Positions 59,912 through 64,000 of a stretch of 64,000 nt of DNA are shown here, piece after piece (positions within the stretch are counted from its first letter, which is position 1; every line of letters starts with the position of its first letter). The translations under genes were made by a program, and so were the position numbers. This stretch comes from Sphingomonadales bacterium (GTDB taxonomy: Bacteria; Pseudomonadota; Alphaproteobacteria; Sphingomonadales; Sphingomonadaceae): positions 1 through 64,000 of the forward strand of contig JAGWVC010000003.1 of NCBI GenBank assembly GCA_018971065.1, written 5' to 3'. Below the pieces are notes generated by a model that was not told where the DNA came from, did no database searches, and saw only the letters and a list, made by a program, of their open reading frames with translations.

Positions 59912-60610
59912 ATGTCAAGCTGCGAAACCTGCGTCGTCCGTAACCGCGCGATCTGCGCCTCCCTCGACAAGGACGAGCTTGGCGCGCTGAACGCCATCGG
60001 CCGCCGCCGCACGCTCCACGCCGGCGAATCGCTGATCTGGGAGGGGGAGGATTCGGTCCTCGTCGCCAATGTCATCGAAGGCGTGCTGAAGCTGTCCACC
60101 GGCACCGAGGACGGGCGGGAACAGATCGTCGGCGTCGTCTATCCGTCGGAATTCATCGGTCGCCCGTTCGGCGGCACCACCAGCCACGGCGTCACCGCGC
60201 TCACCGAATCGCGGGTCTGCGTGTTCAGCCGCAGCGATTTCGATGCTTTCGCTCGCGAACATCCCGGCCTTGAGCACAAGCTGCTCGAACGCACGCTTTC
60301 GGAACTCGATCGCACCCGCCGCTGGATGCTGCTGCTGGGCCGCAAGTCCGCCAGCGAAAAGGTCGCCAGCTTCCTGCTCGAATTGTCCGAGCGGCTTTCC
60401 CCGGCCAATTGCGAAATCCATTTCGAGACCGGCGCCAGGCGCTTCAGCCTGCCGTTCTCGCGCCAGCAGATCGCCGACGTTCTGGGCCTCACCATCGAAA
60501 CCGTCAGCCGCCAGTTCACGCGGCTCAGGTCCGATGGGTTGATCGACCTGCCCTCGCGCCGCGAAGTCACGATCCTGGATCGCGAAGGCCTGGCCGCCGA
60601 AGCCGGCTGA
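59912..60610 (+). CDS. fnrL: Oxygen-sensing FNR/CRP-family regulator FnrL
   Basis: The protein has 232 residues from ATG 59912, chosen because Cys4, Cys7 and Cys15 then sit at the N terminus, with Cys103 further on; these four would hold the [4Fe-4S] cluster of FNR. A cyclic-nucleotide-like beta roll (about 20-130) and dimer helix follow, then the helix-turn-helix RQQIADVLGLTIETVSRQ with the E-x2-SR motif that reads TTGAT half-sites. It activates microaerobic genes. FNR-like boxes lie between ompW and ccoN nearby. Confidence 0.9.
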   Translation: MSSCETCVVRNRAICASLDKDELGALNAIGRRRTLHAGESLIWEGEDSVLVANVIEGVLKLSTGTEDGREQIVGVVYPSEFIGRPFGGTTSHGVTALTESRVCVFSRSDFDAFAREHPGLEHKLLERTLSELDRTRRWMLLLGRKSASEKVASFLLELSERLSPANCEIHFETGARRFSLPFSRQQIADVLGLTIETVSRQFTRLRSDGLIDLPSRREVTILDREGLAAEAG

Positions 60611-60697
60611 GTCGTCCCGGCACACCGCATTTCCGTTCGGCCCCTGCCGGGAAGGTTGAACCCGGCCAGCCCCGAGGACCGGCCGGATTCCGTACCA

Positions 60698-61399
60698 TCA
60701 GAACCGATAGGTGACGCCGGCGCTGGCGACCCACGGGCTGACCTTGTGCTGCGTGGTCAGCACTTCGGCGGTGCCGGCGAAGAAGTGCGCGCGGGTATCC
60801 ACGAAGTACTTCTTCACGTCGGCGCTCAGGCCGAACGGGGTGCCCGGGATCGGCACGTCGAAACCGCCCTGCACGGCCACGCCCAGCTTGTTGGCCAGGT
60901 GGACCTCGGTCACGCCCAGCGCCGTCGCGGTCGCGCTGGGCTTTTCGGAGATATAGAAGAACCAGGCCGGGCCGGCGCCGATATAGGGCTTGATGCCCAT
61001 CGGCAGCACGCCGGTCAGGTGGTACTTCGCGGTCACGGTGGCGGGCAGTACCAGCACGTGATCGACCAGCGCGGCACCGGCCAGCGAGCCATCGCCGCTG
61101 ACATGGTGGCCGGTGAAGCAGCAGATCGTCTCGACCGAGATGTTCGGCGTGAAGAAGTACTCGATCGCCAGCGTCGGCACCGCGTTGTCGTTCAGCACGG
61201 TCTGCGGGGCCTTGAACGGCGCCATCGCCGCCAGCGCGGGCGCGATGTAGTCGACATTCTTGATCTTGCCGCTGGCCAGCACGGCGGTGCCCAGAACCTT
61301 GACCTGGATCTTGCCCTGCTGGGCTTCGTCGGCGTGAGCCGCACCGGCCAGGCCGAAGGCGGCGGCGGCAGCGGCGACAGTGGTCATCAACTTGCGCAT
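60698..61399 (-). CDS. ompW: OmpW-family outer-membrane protein
   Basis: The protein has 233 residues from ATG 61399 after GAGGGA. A signal peptide ends near GAAHADEA. The beta-barrel pattern (TAKYHLTGVLPMGIKPYIGAGPAWFF, DVKKYFVDTRA) and the final YRF fit OmpW. This eight-stranded channel is often under FNR control and takes part in small hydrophobic transport. It is divergent from ccoN and convergent with fnrL. Confidence 0.9.
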   Translation of the reverse strand: MRKLMTTVAAAAAAFGLAGAAHADEAQQGKIQVKVLGTAVLASGKIKNVDYIAPALAAMAPFKAPQTVLNDNAVPTLAIEYFFTPNISVETICCFTGHHVSGDGSLAGAALVDHVLVLPATVTAKYHLTGVLPMGIKPYIGAGPAWFFYISEKPSATATALGVTEVHLANKLGVAVQGGFDVPIPGTPFGLSADVKKYFVDTRAHFFAGTAEVLTTQHKVSPWVASAGVTYRF

Positions 61400-61563
61400 A
61401 TATCCCTCATCACTCGTCGCAATGCCCGCCCTGCGCGGTGCCCAAAACCTTGCGACGTCGGGAAGCCTGCTGAACCCGGTTGAAATGGTTGGCCTTGATC
61501 GAGCGCAAATATCATCCAAGTAATCATCCATTCGTGCTGCGAACAGTTCGCGGTATCAGGAAT

Positions 61564-61577
61564 TTGATCTCAGTCAA
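61564..61577. promoter_or_regulatory. FNR-like box
   Basis: TTGATCTCAGTCAA differs from the TTGAT-N4-ATCAA consensus by one base in the second arm. It lies midway between ompW and ccoN, so it could serve either promoter. Confidence 0.55.
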
Positions 61578-61845
61578 AATTGGCAAATCCTCCAGATGGG
61601 TCTGCACCAGTGCTTCTTTTCCGGAGGGCCGCTCATCTCGTTACAGTATAGATACATACAAAAAGTATGTTTTACCTCCCGCGTCGAACCCAGGGCTTTC
61701 CAGCGCCGCTGCGGGGCAGCATGGCTGCGAATTGCCCGCAATTGCAGCCTGACGCGAATGATCGGCCCAGGGGCCGCTGTCACAAATGTTTTTGCGACGC
61801 GCTATTACATGCTAATCCGCTAATTCTGGCGCTCAGTCCTGCGTT

Positions 61846-61859
61846 TTGACCCCAATCAA
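61846..61859 (+). promoter_or_regulatory. FNR-like box before ccoN
   Basis: TTGACCCCAATCAA differs from the consensus by one base in the first arm and lies about 62 bases before the ccoN start. This fits activation at low oxygen by the FnrL encoded 1.3 kb away. Confidence 0.6.
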
Positions 61860-61920
61860 TGCGGCTACCCGCCCAGGAGCCGAGGGCCGCTTCATCTTCA
61901 GTTCCTGAGAGGGAAGGCTC

Positions 61921-63564
61921 ATGGTAACGATACTCTCGCGAGCAGGTGCATGGCTCGCGATACTGCTGCTCGCCATCCTTGCGATGGTTGCCGCGAAGGA
62001 TGCACCCTTCGCGATCCAGATGGGTACGGTCGCGGTCGCCGCGATCGTCGGCCTCGTCTATTCGGTCCGCTCGCCGAACTACAAGACGGCGGGCATTCCG
62101 GTTCCGGCCGACCAGTCCCGGTACGATGATGATCCGATTCGCTGGGGCGTCATCGCCACGGTGTTCTGGGGCATGGCGGGTTTCCTCGTCGGCCTGATCA
62201 TCGCGCTGCAACTGGCCTATCCGCTGCTGAACCTTCAGCCATACCTGAACTTCGGCCGCCTGCGGCCGCTGCACACCTCGGCAGTCATCTTCGCTTTCGG
62301 TGGCAACGCCCTGCTCGCATCCTCGTTCTACGTGGTGCAGCGGACGTGCCGGGCGAGGCTGGCCTTCCCCGGTCTCGCCCGGTTCGTGTTCTGGGGCTAC
62401 CAGCTCTTCATCGTGCTCGCCGGCACCGGCTATCTGCTGGGCATCACCCAGGGCAAGGAATACGCCGAGCCCGAATGGTACGTCGATCTCTGGCTCACCG
62501 TGGTCTGGGTCGCCTACCTCGTGGTGTTCGTCGGCACGCTGGTCAAGCGCTCCGAACCGCACATCTACGTGGCCAACTGGTTCTACCTGTCGTTCATCCT
62601 GACGGTGGCGATGCTGCACCTCGTCAACAACGCCGCCATCCCGATCAGCTTCCTGGGCAGCCGCTCGGTCAGCTTCTTCGGCGGCGTGCAGGGCGCGCTG
62701 GTGCAGTGGTGGTACGGCCACAACGCGGTCGGGTTCTTCCTCACCGCCGGCTTCCTGGCGATGATGTACTACTTCGTGCCGAAGCAGGCCGAACGCCCGG
62801 TCTATTCGTATCGCCTGTCGATCATCCACTTCTGGGCGCTGATCTTCCTCTACATCTGGGCAGGTCCGCACCACCTCGAATACACCGCTCTGCCCGACTG
62901 GGCGCAGACGCTGGGCATGGTCTTCTCGGTCATGCTGTGGATGCCGTCGTGGGGCGGCATGATCAACGGCCTGATGACGCTGAACGGCGCCTGGGACAAG
63001 CTGCGCACCGATCCGATCCTGCGCCTCTTCGTCACCTCGATCGCGTTCTACGGGATGAGCACGTTCGAAGGCCCGATGATGTCGATCAAGTCGGTCAACT
63101 CGCTCTCGCACTACACCGACTGGACGATCGGCCACGTGCATTCGGGCGCGCTCGGCTGGAACGGCATGGTCACCTTCGGGATGCTCTACTACCTGGCGCC
63201 GCGCCTGTGGGGTCGGGAACGCCTCTACAGCCTGCGCATGGTCAACTGGCACTTCTGGACCGCGACGATCGGCATCGTCTTCTATGCCGCCTCGATGTGG
63301 GTTTCGGGCATCACCCAGGGCCTGATGTGGCGTGAATACGGCGCCGACGGCTACCTGGTGAACTCGTTCGCCGACACCGTCGCCGCGCTCCACCCGTACT
63401 TCCTGCTGCGCGCCTTCGGCGGGCTGCTGTACCTGACGGGCGGCGTGTTCATGACCATCAACATCTGGCGGACCATCCTGGGCCACCAGCGCGACGAAGA
63501 GCCGATGTACACGCCGGCCTACGATCCCGCTCGTGACCAGCCGCTGGCCACCACTGCAGCCTGA
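61921..63564 (+). CDS. ccoN: cbb3-type cytochrome c oxidase catalytic subunit CcoN
   Basis: The protein has 547 residues with 12 or more transmembrane helices. Haem and copper ligand regions are present: [15 protein letters not shown] (low-spin haem), [14 protein letters not shown] (CuB and the cross-linked Tyr of the cbb3 type), WAGPHHLEY (CuB pair) and the [12 protein letters not shown] haem ligands. It reduces oxygen at low concentration and pumps protons. It starts at ATG 61921 after GAGAGGGAA and leads the cco operon. Confidence 0.96.
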   Translation: MVTILSRAGAWLAILLLAILAMVAAKDAPFAIQMGTVAVAAIVGLVYSVRSPNYKTAGIPVPADQSRYDDDPIRWGVIATVFWGMAGFLVGLIIALQLAYPLLNLQPYLNFGRLRPLHTSAVIFAFGGNALLASSFYVVQRTCRARLAFPGLARFVFWGYQLFIVLAGTGYLLGITQGKEYAEPEWYVDLWLTVVWVAYLVVFVGTLVKRSEPHIYVANWFYLSFILTVAMLHLVNNAAIPISFLGSRSVSFFGGVQGALVQWWYGHNAVGFFLTAGFLAMMYYFVPKQAERPVYSYRLSIIHFWALIFLYIWAGPHHLEYTALPDWAQTLGMVFSVMLWMPSWGGMINGLMTLNGAWDKLRTDPILRLFVTSIAFYGMSTFEGPMMSIKSVNSLSHYTDWTIGHVHSGALGWNGMVTFGMLYYLAPRLWGRERLYSLRMVNWHFWTATIGIVFYAASMWVSGITQGLMWREYGADGYLVNSFADTVAALHPYFLLRAFGGLLYLTGGVFMTINIWRTILGHQRDEEPMYTPAYDPARDQPLATTAA

Positions 63565-63575
63565 GGGGGAACGCC

Positions 63576-64000
63576 ATGTCTACTGCAAATCCCGGCGCCC
63601 TCACGCGCCACCAGAAGATCGAACGCAATGTCACGATCCTCGGCGTGCTCGCCTTCCTGGCGGTCATCGTCGGCGGCATCGTCGAGATCGCGCCCTTGTT
63701 CTGGATCGACAACACCATCGAAAAGGTGAAGGGGATGCGCCCCTACACCCCGCTCGAACAGGCCGGCCGCGACATCTACATCCGCGAGGGCTGCTACCTG
63801 TGCCACAGCCAGATGATCCGTCCGTTCCGTGACGAGGTCGAACGCTATGGCCACTACAGCCTTGCCGCGGAATCGATGTACGACCATCCGTTCCAGTGGG
63901 GCTCGAAGCGCACCGGCCCGGATCTCGCCCGCGTCGGCGGTCGCTACTCGGATGCCTGGCACGTCCAGCACCTGACCGACCCGCGCGCCGTGGTGCCCGA
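63576..64000 (+). CDS. ccoO: cbb3-type oxidase monohaem subunit CcoO, partial
   Basis: The gene starts at ATG 63576, 11 bases after ccoN, behind GGGGGA, and runs off the right edge after about 141 residues. An N-terminal membrane anchor ([20 protein letters not shown]) is followed by the haem c motif CYLCH near 73 and [21 protein letters not shown], the usual CcoO sequence. It passes electrons to CcoN. Confidence 0.95.
   Translation, partial: MSTANPGALTRHQKIERNVTILGVLAFLAVIVGGIVEIAPLFWIDNTIEKVKGMRPYTPLEQAGRDIYIREGCYLCHSQMIRPFRDEVERYGHYSLAAESMYDHPFQWGSKRTGPDLARVGGRYSDAWHVQHLTDPRAVVP

Larger units (their letters stand above)
61400..61920. promoter_or_regulatory. 521-base divergent region between ompW and ccoN with FNR-like boxes
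   Basis: Three FNR-like sites can be read: 61495-61508 (TTGAT-CGAG-CGCAA, two mismatches), 61564-61577 (TTGAT-CTCA-GTCAA, one) and 61846-61859 (TTGAC-CCCA-ATCAA, one). The last is about 62 bases before ccoN; the first is 96 bases before ompW. A palindrome ACATAC-AAAAA-GTATGT lies at 61654-61670. Short frames on both strands have no coding support. Confidence 0.6.

Noticed and set aside
60650..60690. Terminator between fnrL and ompW
   Set aside because: CCGGCC and GGCCGG can pair, but the loop is 13 bases and the arms are short, so the support is too weak.
61480..61849. Short open frames between ompW and ccoN
   Set aside because: They overlap each other on both strands, lack ribosome sites and coincide with the FNR-like boxes and the AT-rich promoter part.

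Overview
The window is about 64 kb of high-GC DNA from an alphaproteobacterium. The gene mix points to a sphingomonad, most likely Novosphingobium-like: a cbb3 oxidase with FnrL, a large MBG/GLUG two-partner-secretion adhesin, a Rieske dioxygenase operon with SnoaL-like partners, many TetR regulators, and a sigma54-type flagellar cluster. This placement is inference from gene content; no rRNA, tRNA, prophage, insertion sequence or CRISPR array was seen.

Layout. 0-2.5 kb: three overlapping minus-strand two-component genes (CHASE3-like kinase, Rcp1-like receiver, receiver-HisKA_2 kinase cut by the window edge). 2.6-5.1 kb: a GloC-type hydrolase, a TetR regulator and a conserved protein of unknown function. 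5.2-11.4 kb: a TetR gene divergent from a complete RND efflux operon (adaptor, pump, outer-membrane factor). 11.6-21.4 kb: a 2637-residue TpsA adhesin and its TpsB transporter. 21.5-27 kb: small enzymes, a type III polyketide synthase plus methyltransferase divergent from an MFS exporter and a PAP2 phosphatase. 27-29.7 kb: a LOV-PAS-GAF hybrid histidine kinase. 29.8-35.4 kb: a GntR regulator divergent from a Rieske oxygenase/SnoaL/TetR/SDR/SDR/SnoaL catabolic operon. 35.4-42.4 kb: two peptidases, secreted proteins, and a methyltransferase-HAD pair. 43.2-59.8 kb: flagellar genes (minus strand flgBCDEFGHI-flgJ-flgK-flgL-motA-motB; plus strand a MotA/ExbB-like and ExbD-like pair, flgA, flgM, flgN, a lytic transglycosylase, flhA, fliA). 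59.9-64 kb: fnrL, ompW and ccoN-ccoO, with ccoO cut by the window end.

How the parts connect. Near-perfect sigma54 promoters precede flgB and the transglycosylase-flhA-fliA operon, and FliA/FlgM supply the later sigma28 tier. FNR-like boxes lie between ompW and ccoN, beside the fnrL gene. A 15-bp palindrome at the RND promoter is repeated exactly, in inverted orientation, upstream of the adhesin gene, which suggests that the TetR repressor controls both efflux and the surface adhesin. The points that most deserve follow-up are this shared operator, the extra MotA/ExbB-ExbD-like pair beside the flagellar genes, the reduced hook proteins (short FlgD and FlgE), FlgH without its lipobox cysteine, and the structured palindromic element between motB and a DUF983 gene.
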